The notes below the pieces were generated by a model, which was given only the letters and a program-made list of their open reading frames with translations, was not told the origin of the DNA and did not search any database. Made by a program: the position numbers and the translations under genes. A DNA stretch of 64,000 nucleotides from Burkholderia sp. Bp9143 (GTDB lineage: Bacteria > Pseudomonadota > Gammaproteobacteria > Burkholderiales > Burkholderiaceae): the NCBI RefSeq assembly GCF_003853645.1, contig NZ_QTPO01000035.1, positions 32,887 to 96,886 of the forward strand, written 5' to 3'. Within the stretch, counting starts at the first letter, position 1. Every line of letters starts with the position of its first letter. Positions 24,510 to 33,597 of the stretch are shown here, piece by piece.

Positions 24510-27026
24510 ATGTTGACCGATCGGCTTTTCGCACGCTCGGCGCGACCGTCGGGCCCGCCGGCGGAGTCGCAGCCGTCCCGTTGGCACCACGGACCGTGGT
24601 GGTCCAATTCCTATTTGCTGACGCCGCTGCTGTCGATCCTCGTGTTCCTCGTGGTGATGAGCCTGATTCTATGGAGCCTCAATCGCCGCGAACAGCAACA
24701 GCAGGAAGACACCCTGTTCCGTAACGTCGCGTGGGCGCAGCAGCAGATCCGCCTGTCGATGACCGGCGCGCAGGAGCAGCTGCAGGCGCTGTCGCGCGAT
24801 CTCGCGTCCGGCCGCCTCGACCAGAATGCGTTCCAGATGGCCGTCGCGGACGTGATGCAAACGCATCCGGAAATCCTCTATCTGAACTGGTACACCGCGC
24901 CCGGCGTGCAGCGCTGGCCGACCGTGCACCCGCCGCTGCTCGGCCAGCGGCTCGCGAAGCCCGGCGACGCGCAGATGCAGGACGCCGTGCGCGGCGCGTA
25001 CGACGAAGCGCATAGCACGCGCCGCCAAGCCTATTCTCCGCTGATCTACGACGACTTCGGCAACGGCTTCATCACGCTGCAGACGCCCGTAATGCGCGGC
25101 GATCGCGAGTACCTCGGCTCGATCGCCGCGGTGTTCTCGGTCGAAGGGATCCTGAAGCACGACATCCCGCAGGAGCTGTCGTCGAAGTACAAGATCTCGA
25201 TCACCGACTCGAACAACCGCGAGCTGTCGTCGACGTCGACGCGCCCGCGCCTGCCGCGCGACTCCCACTACGACCTGCCGCTCGATCCGCCCGGCCAGGG
25301 GCTGACCGTGCGCGTGTACGCGTTCCCGCAGCTCACGAACCTGACCAACAACACGCTCGTGTGGCTCGTCGCCGGGCTGTCTTGCTTCGTGCTGTGGAGC
25401 CTCTGGAGCCTGTGGAAACACACGCGCCAGCGCTTCGAGGCGCAGCAGGCGCTGTATGCCGAGGCGTTCTTCCGCCGCGCGATGGAGAACTCGGTGCTGA
25501 TCGGCATGCGCGTGCTCGACATGCATGGCCGCATCACGCACGTGAACCCCGCGTTCTGCCGGATGACGGGCTGGGACGAGACCGACCTCGTCGGCAAGGT
25601 CGCACCGTTCCCGTACTGGCCGCGCGACTCGTATCCGGAAATGCAGCGCCAGCTCGACATGACGCTGCGCGGCAAGGCACCGAGCTCGGGCTTCGAACTG
25701 CGCGTGCGGCGCAAGAACGGCACGCTGTTCCATGCGCGCCTCTACGTGTCGCCGCTGATCGACAGCTCCGGCCGACAGACCGGCTGGATGTCGTCGATGA
25801 CCGACATCACCGAACCGAAGCGCGCGCGCGAGGAACTCGCGGCCGCGCACGAACGCTTCACGACGGTGCTCGAAAGCCTCGACGCCGCGGTGTCGGTACT
25901 GGCCGCCGACGAAGCCGAGCTGCTGTTCGCGAACCGCTACTACCGCCACCTGTTCGGAATCCGCCCGGACGGCCACCTCGAGCTGTCGGGCGGCGGCTTC
26001 GACCGCGCGCAAGCGTCGTCCGACTCGATCGACATGGTCGACGCGTTCGCGGGCCTGCCGGCGGCTGCGCTGACGAGCAGCACGGCCGACGCGCAGGAGG
26101 TATACGTCGAGAGCATCCAGAAGTGGTTCGAGGTGCGCCGCCAGTACATCCAGTGGGTGGACGGCCACCTCGCTCAGATGCAGATCGCGACCGACATCAC
26201 GACCCGCAAGAAGGCGCAGGAACTCGCGCACCAGCAGGAAGAGAAGCTGCAGTTCACGAGCCGATTGATGACGATGGGCGAAATGGCGTCGTCGATTGCT
26301 CACGAATTGAACCAGCCGCTCGCCGCGATCAACAACTACTGCTCGGGCACGCTCGCGCTCGTGAAGAGCGGCCGCGGCACGCCCGAGACGCTGCAGCCCG
26401 CGCTGGAAAAGACCGCGCAGCAGGCGCTGCGCGCGGGGATGATCGTCAAGCGGATCCGCGAATTCGTGAAGCGCAGCGAGCCGAAGCGCCAGCCGGCGCG
26501 GGTCGCGGACATCGTCGCCGACGCGGTCGGGCTCGCCGAAATCGAGGCCAGGAAGCGCAGGATCCGGATCGTCACTGAAATCCTCGCAAGAATGCCTATT
26601 ATTTATGTCGACCCCGTGCTGATCGAGCAGGTGCTCGTGAACCTGATGAAGAACGCGGCCGAGGCGATGGCCGACGTGAAGCCGGCGTCGGCGGACGGCA
26701 TGATCCGCGTCGTCGCCGACATCGAGGCGGGTTTCGTCGACATCCGCGTGATCGACCAGGGTCCGGGCGTCGACGAAGCGACCGCCGAACGCCTGTTCGA
26801 ACCGTTTTACAGCACCAAGTCCGACGGCATGGGCATGGGGCTGAACATCTGCCGTTCGATCATCGAATCGCATCGGGGGCGTCTGTGGGTGGTCAACAAT
26901 GTCGAACCGGACGGCCGCATTTCCGGCGCGACATTCCACTGCAGCCTGCCCATTGGGGAACCCGCTGATCTCGGCCAAGGGGGGCGCGAGGCATCGGCAT
27001 CACATACCGTTACGGGAGAACTATGA
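24510..27026 (+). CDS. PAS-domain membrane sensor histidine kinase
   Basis: An 838-residue sensor. Helix TM1 (34-57), a periplasmic sensing region (about 60-278), TM2 (about 280-303), PAS domain 1 with PAC (about 320-430), PAS domain 2 (about 440-570), then the HisKA box with His598 in AHELNQP and an HATPase with N and G boxes. The kinase core resembles the FixL/DctB class. It overlaps its response regulator by four bases (ATGA). The signal is unknown. Divergence from aceE suggests a link to pyruvate or other carboxylates (inference). The ATG at 24510 has no ribosome-binding site, and a -10 lies exactly seven bases upstream. Confidence 0.9.
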   Translation: MLTDRLFARSARPSGPPAESQPSRWHHGPWWSNSYLLTPLLSILVFLVVMSLILWSLNRREQQQQEDTLFRNVAWAQQQIRLSMTGAQEQLQALSRDLASGRLDQNAFQMAVADVMQTHPEILYLNWYTAPGVQRWPTVHPPLLGQRLAKPGDAQMQDAVRGAYDEAHSTRRQAYSPLIYDDFGNGFITLQTPVMRGDREYLGSIAAVFSVEGILKHDIPQELSSKYKISITDSNNRELSSTSTRPRLPRDSHYDLPLDPPGQGLTVRVYAFPQLTNLTNNTLVWLVAGLSCFVLWSLWSLWKHTRQRFEAQQALYAEAFFRRAMENSVLIGMRVLDMHGRITHVNPAFCRMTGWDETDLVGKVAPFPYWPRDSYPEMQRQLDMTLRGKAPSSGFELRVRRKNGTLFHARLYVSPLIDSSGRQTGWMSSMTDITEPKRAREELAAAHERFTTVLESLDAAVSVLAADEAELLFANRYYRHLFGIRPDGHLELSGGGFDRAQASSDSIDMVDAFAGLPAAALTSSTADAQEVYVESIQKWFEVRRQYIQWVDGHLAQMQIATDITTRKKAQELAHQQEEKLQFTSRLMTMGEMASSIAHELNQPLAAINNYCSGTLALVKSGRGTPETLQPALEKTAQQALRAGMIVKRIREFVKRSEPKRQPARVADIVADAVGLAEIEARKRRIRIVTEILARMPIIYVDPVLIEQVLVNLMKNAAEAMADVKPASADGMIRVVADIEAGFVDIRVIDQGPGVDEATAERLFEPFYSTKSDGMGMGLNICRSIIESHRGRLWVVNNVEPDGRISGATFHCSLPIGEPADLGQGGREASASHTVTGEL

Positions 27027-27661
27027 ATAGCCCTGTCACCACCACTCAGGAAACTGTCTTCGTCGTCGACGACGACGAAGCCGTACGGGACTCGCTGCGC
27101 TGGCTGCTGGAGGCGAACGGCTATCGCGTGCAATGCTTCTCGAGCGCCGAGCAGTTCCTCGATGCCTACCAGCCGGCGCAGCAGGCCGGCCAGATCGCCT
27201 GCCTGATCCTCGACGTGCGGATGTCTGGCATGAGCGGCCTCGAACTGCAGGAGCGCCTGATCGCCGACAACGCCGCGCTGCCGATCATCTTCGTCACGGG
27301 CCACGGCGACGTGCCGATGGCGGTGTCGACGATGAAAAAGGGTGCGATGGACTTTATCGAGAAACCGTTCGACGAGGCCGAGCTGCGCAAGCTCGTCGAG
27401 CGGATGCTCGACAAGGCCCGAAGCGAAAGCAAGAGCGTCCAGGAACAGCGCGCCGCGAGCGAGCGCCTGTCGAAGCTGACCGCGCGCGAACAGCAGGTGC
27501 TCGAGCGGATCATCGCCGGCCGCCTGAACAAGCAGATCGCCGACGATCTCGGGATCAGCATCAAGACGGTGGAAGCGCACCGCGCGAACATCATGGAAAA
27601 GCTCAACGTCAACACGGTCGCCGATCTGCTGCGCCTCGCGCTGTCGAAGAAGCAGGCCTGA
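27023..27661 (+). CDS. FixJ/NarL-type response regulator
   Basis: A 212-residue regulator. The receiver domain (about 10-125) has the acidic pocket VDDDE and phosphoacceptor Asp64 in ILDVRMSG, and the conserved KPF lysine near 116. The LuxR-type helix-turn-helix lies at about 145-205 (TAREQQVLERI, then IKTVEAHRANIM). It is translationally coupled to the kinase by an ATGA overlap. Likely targets are itself, the kinase or the divergent pyruvate dehydrogenase genes; that is inference from position. Confidence 0.93.
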   Translation: MNSPVTTTQETVFVVDDDEAVRDSLRWLLEANGYRVQCFSSAEQFLDAYQPAQQAGQIACLILDVRMSGMSGLELQERLIADNAALPIIFVTGHGDVPMAVSTMKKGAMDFIEKPFDEAELRKLVERMLDKARSESKSVQEQRAASERLSKLTAREQQVLERIIAGRLNKQIADDLGISIKTVEAHRANIMEKLNVNTVADLLRLALSKKQA

Positions 27662-27896
27662 ACGTTGCGCGGCCGCGGGGCACCTGCCCGGCCGGCCGCG
27701 CCACCGCGCCGCGCGATGCGGCCCACTCGCGCGGCGTGGCCCGGCGCTTCCTCCCGGAGCGCCGGCACTGCCGCCATGACGCTTCCCGTGTATTCGCTGT
27801 CGGACGACAGCAAGCGAACGGTATAATTGCGTGCTTTGCTGCGGCGCTTCAGGCGTCGTACGCCCGCATTCCAACTTCCCGGCAGGACCCACCACC
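27662..27896 (+). promoter_or_regulatory. Response regulator-folD spacer with folD promoter candidate
   Basis: TATAAT at 27822-27827 lies about 70 bases before the folD ATG. No good -35 is seen. The first half of the spacer is GC-rich without a clear terminator. Confidence 0.4.
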
Positions 27897-28754
27897 ATGA
27901 CAGCCCTCCTCATCGACGGCAACGCCCTCTCGAAGACCTTGCGCGCGCAGGCCGCCGAACGCGCCGCCACGCTGACCGCGCGTGGCCACCAGCCCGGCCT
28001 CGCGGTGATCCTCGTCGGCGCGAACCCGGCGAGCGAAGTCTACGTGCGCAACAAGATCAAGGCGTGCGAGGACAACGGTTTCTTCTCGCAGAAGGATGCG
28101 TATCCGGACACGCTGTCGGAGGCCGACCTGCTCGCGCGCATCGACGAACTGAACCGCGCCCCGAAGATCCACGGCATCCTGGTCCAGTTGCCGCTGCCCG
28201 CGCACATCGACAGCCACAAGGTGATCGAGGCGATCGCGCCGGAGAAGGACGTCGACGGTTTCCACGTCGCGAACGCCGGCGCGCTGATGACGGGCAAGCC
28301 GCTGTTCCGCCCGTGCACGCCGTACGGCGTGATGAAGATGTTCGAAGCGCATGACATCCGGCTGCAGGGCGCGAACGCCGTCGTGATCGGCCGTTCGAAC
28401 ATCGTCGGCAAGCCGATGGCGATGATGCTGCTCGAAGCCGGCGCGACCGTAACGATCTGCCATAGCAAGACGCGCGACCTCGCCGCGCACACGCGCCAGG
28501 CCGACGTCGTGGTCGCCGCGGTCGGCAAGCGCAACATCCTGACGGCCGACATGGTCAAGCCCGGCGCGACGGTGATCGACGTCGGCATGAACCGCGACGA
28601 CGCGGGCAAGCTGTGCGGCGACGTCGACTTCGCCGGCGTGAAGGAAGTCGCCGGCCACATCACGCCGGTGCCGGGCGGCGTCGGCCCGATGACCATCACG
28701 ATGCTGCTGATCAACACGATCGAGGCCGCCGAGCGCGCCGCCGCGGCCGCCTGA
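27897..28754 (+). CDS. folD: FolD, methylene-THF dehydrogenase / methenyl-THF cyclohydrolase
   Basis: A bifunctional enzyme of one-carbon metabolism that interconverts 5,10-methylene- and 10-formyl-tetrahydrofolate with NADP. It has 285 residues (E. coli 288). Family signatures are the lysine-bearing helix after VYVRNKIKACE, the GILVQLPLP motif, and the nucleotide-binding GRSNIVGKPMA, ending with PGGVGPMT. The start at 27897 is the conserved one; the frame upstream to 27831 covers the promoter. It is followed by a GC hairpin at 28782-28805 without a T run. Confidence 0.97.
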   Translation: MTALLIDGNALSKTLRAQAAERAATLTARGHQPGLAVILVGANPASEVYVRNKIKACEDNGFFSQKDAYPDTLSEADLLARIDELNRAPKIHGILVQLPLPAHIDSHKVIEAIAPEKDVDGFHVANAGALMTGKPLFRPCTPYGVMKMFEAHDIRLQGANAVVIGRSNIVGKPMAMMLLEAGATVTICHSKTRDLAAHTRQADVVVAAVGKRNILTADMVKPGATVIDVGMNRDDAGKLCGDVDFAGVKEVAGHITPVPGGVGPMTITMLLINTIEAAERAAAAA

Positions 28755-28781
28755 TCGCCACGCGATCGCCCTGCCCGCCCA

Positions 28782-28805
28782 GCCGGCGCGCATTCGTGCG
28801 CCGGC
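28782..28805 (+). terminator. Hairpin after folD, possible terminator
   Basis: GCCGGCGCGC (28782-28791) pairs with GTGCGCCGGC (28796-28805) around ATTC with one non-Watson-Crick pair. There is no T run, so factor-independent termination is doubtful. Confidence 0.35.
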
Positions 28806-29027
28806 ATCTCGCCGACCGCCGTCGCGGCCGCGCCCCACACTGCCGCACGGCTGAACTCGCCGCGTTTTGCCCCTATCCGACCCCGCGTCGACCGCATTCA
28901 ATCGCGTCGTTAGAAACTAACGATTGGAAAGCGCGCGATGCGCCCCAATAATGTCGGTATCGGGCGCCGACGCATCGCGCCTCACCCTTTTCACCCCGGT
29001 TCATCCGGCAACAGACAGGGAGTCTTA

Positions 29028-31115
29028 ATGTCCGCCAGCGCCAATTCCAATCCGCTCCTCGATTTCTCCGGCCTGCCCCGCTTCGGCGAGATTCGTCCGG
29101 AACACGTGACGCCCGCGCTCGACACGCTGCTCGATGCCGCCAACCGCGCGGTCGACACCGCGAGCGCGCCCGCGACGCCGGCGACCTGGGCCGCGATCGT
29201 CGAAACGGTCGAGCAGGCGACTGAGCCGCTCGGGCGCGCATGGGGCGTCGTCGGCCACCTGAACGCGGTTGCCGATACGCCGGAACTGCGCGCCGCGTAC
29301 GGCGAAAACCTGCCGCGCGTGACCGAATTCTGGTCGAGCGTCGGCCAGAACCTCGCGCTGTACGAGAAGTACAAGGCGATCGCCGCGAGCGCCGAATACC
29401 CGACGCTGTCCGCCGAGCGCAAGAAGATCCTCGACAACGCACTGCGCGATTTCCGCCTGTCGGGCGCCGAGCTGCCGGAAGACCAGAAGCCGCGCTTCGC
29501 GGAACTGCAGGAGCAGCAGGCCGCGCTGTCGAAGGCATTCTCCGACCACGTGCTCGACGCGACCAACGCGTATGCGTATTTCTCGCTGGACGAGGCCGAG
29601 CTGGCCGGCCTGCCGGGCGACGCGATCGAAGCGGCCCGCGAAGCCGCGCAGAAGGAAGGCAAGGAAGGCTGGAAGTTCACGCTGCACTTCCCGTCCTACT
29701 TCCCGGTGCTGCAGTACGCCGAGAATCGCGCGATGCGCGAGACGCTGTACCGCGCGTATGCGACGCGCGCGTCCGAACTCGGGCCGCAGTACGGCGGCGG
29801 CAAGGCCGAGTGGGACAACACGGCGATCGTCGCGGATGAGCTGAAGCTGCGCCGCGAAGAAGCGCAGATGCTCGGCTACCGCAACTTCGCCGAAGTGTCG
29901 CTCGCGCCGAAGATGGCCGAATCGCCGCAACAGGTCATCGCATTCCTCGAGGATCTCGCGACGCGCGCGCGCCCGCATGCGGACAAGGACTGGGACGAAC
30001 TGCGCGCGTTCGCCGCGAAGGAACTCGGCCTGACCGAGCTCGCGCCGTGGGACGTCGCGTTCGCGGCCGAGCGGCTGCGCCAGCAGCGCTACGCGTTCTC
30101 GGAAAACGAGGTCAAGCAGTACTTCCCGGAACCGGCCGTGCTGAAGGGCCTGTTCACCGTCACCGAAACGCTGTTCGGCGTGCGGATCAAGCCGGACGAC
30201 GCACCGGTGTGGCACAAGGACGTGCGCTTCTTCCGCGTGGAGAACCGCGACGGCTCGCTCGTCGCGCAGTTCTATCTCGACCTGTATGCCCGCGAAGGCA
30301 AGCGCGGCGGCGCGTGGATGGACGACGCGCGTGCGCGCGCCAAGCGCGGCGACACCGTGCAGACGCCGGTTGCATACCTGACCTGCAACTTCTCGGCGCC
30401 GATCGGTGGCAAGCCCGCGTGCTTCACGCACGACGAGGTCATCACGCTGTTCCATGAATTCGGCCACGGGTTGCATCACATGCTCACGCGCGTCGACGAG
30501 CTCGGCGTGTCGGGCATCAACGGCGTCGAATGGGATGCGGTCGAGCTGCCGTCGCAGTTCATGGAAAACTTCTGCTGGGAATGGGACGTGCTGTCGTCGA
30601 TGTCGTCGCACGTCGATACCGGCGCCGCGCTGCCGCGCGAGCTGTTCGACAAGATGATCGCCGCGAAGAACTTCCAGAGCGGCCTCGGCACGCTGCGCCA
30701 GATCGTGTTCTCGATGTTCGACATGCTGCTGCATGTCGACTTCGATCCGGCCAGCGCAACCGGCGTGAACGCGTTCGCACGCGAGATCAACGAGCGCTAC
30801 CACGTGATTCCGCAGGCCGCGTTCTCGCGCTGGCCGAACACGTTCAGCCACATCTTCGCGGGCGGCTATGCGGCCGGCTACTACAGCTACAAGTGGGCCG
30901 AGGTGCTGTCGGCCGACGCATACGCGGCGTTCGAGGAAGCGGCCGCCGCAAGCGGCAGCGTGCTCGACGCGGCAACCGGCACGCGTTATCGCCGCGAGAT
31001 CCTCGAGGTCGGCGGCAGCCGGCCGGCGATGGATTCGTTCAAGGCATTCCGCGGCCGCGAGCCGGAAATCGACGCGCTGCTGCGTCACAACGGGATGGCC
31101 TCCCCCGCGCACTGA
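29028..31115 (+). CDS. prlC: Oligopeptidase A (M3 zinc metallopeptidase)
   Basis: A cytosolic peptidase that degrades short peptides, including cleaved signal peptides. It has 695 residues (E. coli OpdA 680). The HEFGH zinc motif is at 476-480, and the downstream glutamate ligand falls in the usual ENFCWEW stretch. The start at 29028 has CAGGGAG six bases upstream, and the N-terminus (NPLLDFSGLPRF) matches the family. It is monocistronic, closed by a terminator shared with dinB. Confidence 0.96.
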   Translation: MSASANSNPLLDFSGLPRFGEIRPEHVTPALDTLLDAANRAVDTASAPATPATWAAIVETVEQATEPLGRAWGVVGHLNAVADTPELRAAYGENLPRVTEFWSSVGQNLALYEKYKAIAASAEYPTLSAERKKILDNALRDFRLSGAELPEDQKPRFAELQEQQAALSKAFSDHVLDATNAYAYFSLDEAELAGLPGDAIEAAREAAQKEGKEGWKFTLHFPSYFPVLQYAENRAMRETLYRAYATRASELGPQYGGGKAEWDNTAIVADELKLRREEAQMLGYRNFAEVSLAPKMAESPQQVIAFLEDLATRARPHADKDWDELRAFAAKELGLTELAPWDVAFAAERLRQQRYAFSENEVKQYFPEPAVLKGLFTVTETLFGVRIKPDDAPVWHKDVRFFRVENRDGSLVAQFYLDLYAREGKRGGAWMDDARARAKRGDTVQTPVAYLTCNFSAPIGGKPACFTHDEVITLFHEFGHGLHHMLTRVDELGVSGINGVEWDAVELPSQFMENFCWEWDVLSSMSSHVDTGAALPRELFDKMIAAKNFQSGLGTLRQIVFSMFDMLLHVDFDPASATGVNAFAREINERYHVIPQAAFSRWPNTFSHIFAGGYAAGYYSYKWAEVLSADAYAAFEEAAAASGSVLDAATGTRYRREILEVGGSRPAMDSFKAFRGREPEIDALLRHNGMASPAH

Positions 31116-31147
31116 GCGCGCCCTGCCCGGTTCGTCCGGCAGCATCG

Positions 31148-31177
31148 AAAGGCACCGCTTCGGCGGTGCTTTTTTTC
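31148..31177. terminator. prlC terminator
   Basis: The stem GCACCGC / GCGGTGC around a stable TTCG tetraloop (31152-31169) is followed by seven Ts on the + strand, 33 bases after prlC. It sits against the end of dinB and has a weaker T run for that strand. Confidence 0.88.
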
Positions 31178-32357
31178 ATGGCGCCGGCGTGTCGCCGCCG
31201 GCTTCGTCCGCGTTGTCAGTGTTGTGGCCGGCTTCGTCGTCGAACAGCGAAAACTGCCCGTGACGCTCGGCGGTATCCTCGTCGATGCGCACGCCGACGC
31301 CGAGCAGCCGCACGGCCTGCGCGCGCCGCTGCAGCCCCTTCGCGAGCAGCGTGACGGCCGTCTGCGCATTCGTCGCGTCGGCCACGCATTCGACCGTCGT
31401 GCGCTGGAAATCGGCGAAGCGGATCTTCACGTACAGCTTGCGGATCGTGCGGGCCGCGCCCGCGCGCGCGATCCGCGCGTCGAGCTGCACGACGAGGCGG
31501 CGGATCTCGTCCGCGCATTGCTCGAGCGTCGTCAGGTCGGTCACGTAGGTCGTCTCGACGCTGACCGACTTGCGCTCCTGGTCGGCCTGCACCGGCCGCT
31601 CGTCGATCCCGCGCGCCAACTGGTACAGCCGCCGGCCGAACGCGCCGAACTCGCGATGCAGGTCGATCAGCGACCAGTCGCGCAGCTGCGCGCAAGTCTG
31701 GATGCCGAGCCGGTCGAGTCGCGCGGCCGTCACCTGGCCGACGCCGTGCAGCTTGCGCACCGGCAGCACCGCGACGAACGCATCGACTTCATGCGGGCGC
31801 ACGACGAACAGGCCGTCGGGCTTGTTCCAGTCGGACGCGATCTTCGCGATGAACTTGTTCGGCGCGACGCCCGCCGACACCGTCACGCCGACCGTGTCGT
31901 ACACGCGCTGGCGAATCTCCCGCGCAATCAGCGTCGCACTGCCCTGGCACAGTTCGGAACCGCTGACGTCGAGATACGCCTCGTCGAGCGACAGCGGCTC
32001 GACGTCATGCGTATAGTCGCGATAGATCGCCATGATCCGCCGTGATGCCGCGCGGTACTTGTCCATCGCGGACGGCAGGATCAGCAGGTCCGGACACTTG
32101 CGCATCGCCAATGCCGACGACATCGCCGAATGCACGCCGTAGCGCCGCGCCTCGTAGTTGCAGGTCGCGATCACGCCGCGCTGGTCGGGCCGGCCGCCGA
32201 CCGCGAGCGGCCGGTTGCGCAGCGACGGGTCGTCGCGCATCTCCACCGATGCGTAAAAGCAGTCGCAGTCGCAGTGGATGATCTTGCGCACGCGCGGCGG
32301 CGCGTCGCCGGGCGGCGGCACGCGCGGATCGGCAGGCGGGATGATGGTCAGGTTCAC
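31176..32357 (-). CDS. dinB: DNA polymerase IV (Y-family, SOS-induced)
   Basis: An error-prone translesion polymerase. The catalytic acidic residues are in DCDCFYASVE and LSLDEAYLD, followed by the thumb and little-finger domains; the C-terminus ends in a short Asp/Ala-rich tail. The promoter sets the limit on the start: a LexA box and -10 lie at 32367-32395, so the frame upstream cannot be coding. Two GTG starts remain: 32357 (393 residues, mRNA leader only about three bases) and 32291 (371 residues, aligning with the E. coli MRKIIH N-terminus). Neither has a clear ribosome-binding site. I list the longer, but the shorter is quite possible. Confidence 0.93.
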   Translation of the reverse strand: MNLTIIPPADPRVPPPGDAPPRVRKIIHCDCDCFYASVEMRDDPSLRNRPLAVGGRPDQRGVIATCNYEARRYGVHSAMSSALAMRKCPDLLILPSAMDKYRAASRRIMAIYRDYTHDVEPLSLDEAYLDVSGSELCQGSATLIAREIRQRVYDTVGVTVSAGVAPNKFIAKIASDWNKPDGLFVVRPHEVDAFVAVLPVRKLHGVGQVTAARLDRLGIQTCAQLRDWSLIDLHREFGAFGRRLYQLARGIDERPVQADQERKSVSVETTYVTDLTTLEQCADEIRRLVVQLDARIARAGAARTIRKLYVKIRFADFQRTTVECVADATNAQTAVTLLAKGLQRRAQAVRLLGVGVRIDEDTAERHGQFSLFDDEAGHNTDNADEAGGDTPAP

Positions 32358-32366
32358 GGTGTCGAT

Positions 32367-32395
32367 ACTGTACAAAAACACAGTGGCCGTTTCAA
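32367..32395 (-). promoter_or_regulatory. dinB promoter with LexA (SOS) box
   Basis: A perfect CTGT-N8-ACAG at 32368-32383 overlaps the spacer and -10 of a sigma-70 promoter read leftward: -35 TTGAAA (32390-32395), spacer 17, -10 TACAGT (32367-32372). Bound LexA would block RNA polymerase directly. Confidence 0.88.
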
Positions 32396-32564
32396 CTGTC
32401 GCGTACTGCCGCGTTCGGCCGCCTCCGCCCCGTTCCGGCACGCCCCGGCCGTCGGCCCTCGCCCGTCGCACCGTACCGGTCCGCTTCGCGCGGATCGTAC
32501 CGCCGTGCGCGCGGGCCGGCCCCTATACTCGTCTGCCACGAGACATGAAACGCACAGGTGACGG

Positions 32565-33257
32565 ATGAAGACGATCGGACTGATCGGCGGGATGAGTTGG
32601 GAATCGTCGGCCGAGTACTACCGGATGATCAATCGCCATTCGAAGGCGCTGCACGGCGGTCACCACAACGCGAAGAGCGTGCTGGTCACGGTGGATTTCG
32701 CGGAAATCGAAGCATTGCAGCGCGCGCAGGACTGGGCCGCGCTTGGCGAACGGATGGCCGATGCCGCGCGTCAACTCGAAGCCGCCGGCGCCGATCTCGT
32801 CGTGCTGACGACCAACACGATGCACCGCGTGCACGCCGCGATCGAGGCTGCGGTGGCGCTGCCGTTCCTGCACATCGCCGATCCGACCGGCGCCGCGCTG
32901 CGCGCCGCGGGCGTCGAGCGCGTCGCGCTCCTCGGCACGCGATATACGATGGAATTGCCGTTCTATGCGGCGCGCCTGCGCGACAAGTTCGGCCTCGACG
33001 TGCTGGTGCCGGACGAATCCGCGCGCAACGACGTGCACCGGATCATCTACGACGAGCTGTGTCACGGCGTGATCGATGCGGGGTCGCGCGCAACCTACGT
33101 GGCGATCATCGACGAACTGGCGAAACGCGGCGCGCAGGCCGTGATCCTCGGCTGCACGGAAATCACGCTGCTGATCGGCGCGGACGATTCGCCGCTGCCG
33201 GTGTTCGATACGACCGCGCTGCATGCGAAGGCGGCGGTCGAGTGGGCGGCGGGCTGA
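32565..33257 (+). CDS. Aspartate/glutamate racemase family protein (YgeA/RacX-like)
   Basis: A 230-residue PLP-independent amino-acid racemase. The N-terminal IGLIGGMSWES and the second catalytic cysteine, Cys197 in GCTEI, are present. The first catalytic position holds Thr83 (TTNTMH) where strict aspartate racemases have Cys. The Thr83/Cys197 pair, at the same numbers, is that of E. coli YgeA, a broad-specificity racemase, so homoserine- or other amino-acid racemisation is more likely than aspartate alone. Divergent from dinB. Confidence 0.9.
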   Translation: MKTIGLIGGMSWESSAEYYRMINRHSKALHGGHHNAKSVLVTVDFAEIEALQRAQDWAALGERMADAARQLEAAGADLVVLTTNTMHRVHAAIEAAVALPFLHIADPTGAALRAAGVERVALLGTRYTMELPFYAARLRDKFGLDVLVPDESARNDVHRIIYDELCHGVIDAGSRATYVAIIDELAKRGAQAVILGCTEITLLIGADDSPLPVFDTTALHAKAAVEWAAG

Positions 33258-33259
33258 AA

Positions 33260-33290
33260 ACAAAAAACCCGGCACGAGGCCGGGTTCTTG
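33260..33290 (-). terminator. Terminator for tRNA-fMet
   Basis: On the minus strand, the stem AACCCGGC / GCCGGGTT (33266-33273 and 33279-33286) is followed by a T-rich run, about 50 bases beyond the tRNA. On the + strand it follows the racemase stop and could work weakly there. Confidence 0.75.
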
Positions 33291-33339
33291 TCGACGAAGC
33301 GCGCATCGGTCACTTGCGCTGCACATCGTCTGGTGTGCT

Positions 33340-33416
<77 letters not shown>

Positions 33417-33428
33417 TCAGAGAAATAA

Positions 33429-33457
33429 ATTATAGGGTGATGAAGTACTCACGTCAA
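33429..33457 (-). promoter_or_regulatory. tRNA-fMet promoter
   Basis: A near-consensus sigma-70 promoter: -35 TTGACG (33452-33457), spacer 17, -10 TATAAT (33429-33434). The start falls about six bases before the tRNA. Confidence 0.93.
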
Positions 33458-33597
33458 TACTTTTGTCACAATTTCTTCGCAGGTCATCGATATCTCGATG
33501 CACGGCGCGTGCTTCGCATCGCGTGTCACGCGCGTTCGCGCCCCGTGCTCGCGGTAAGATGGCGGCCTTCGCATTCACCCCGCACGCATTCCCGTTC

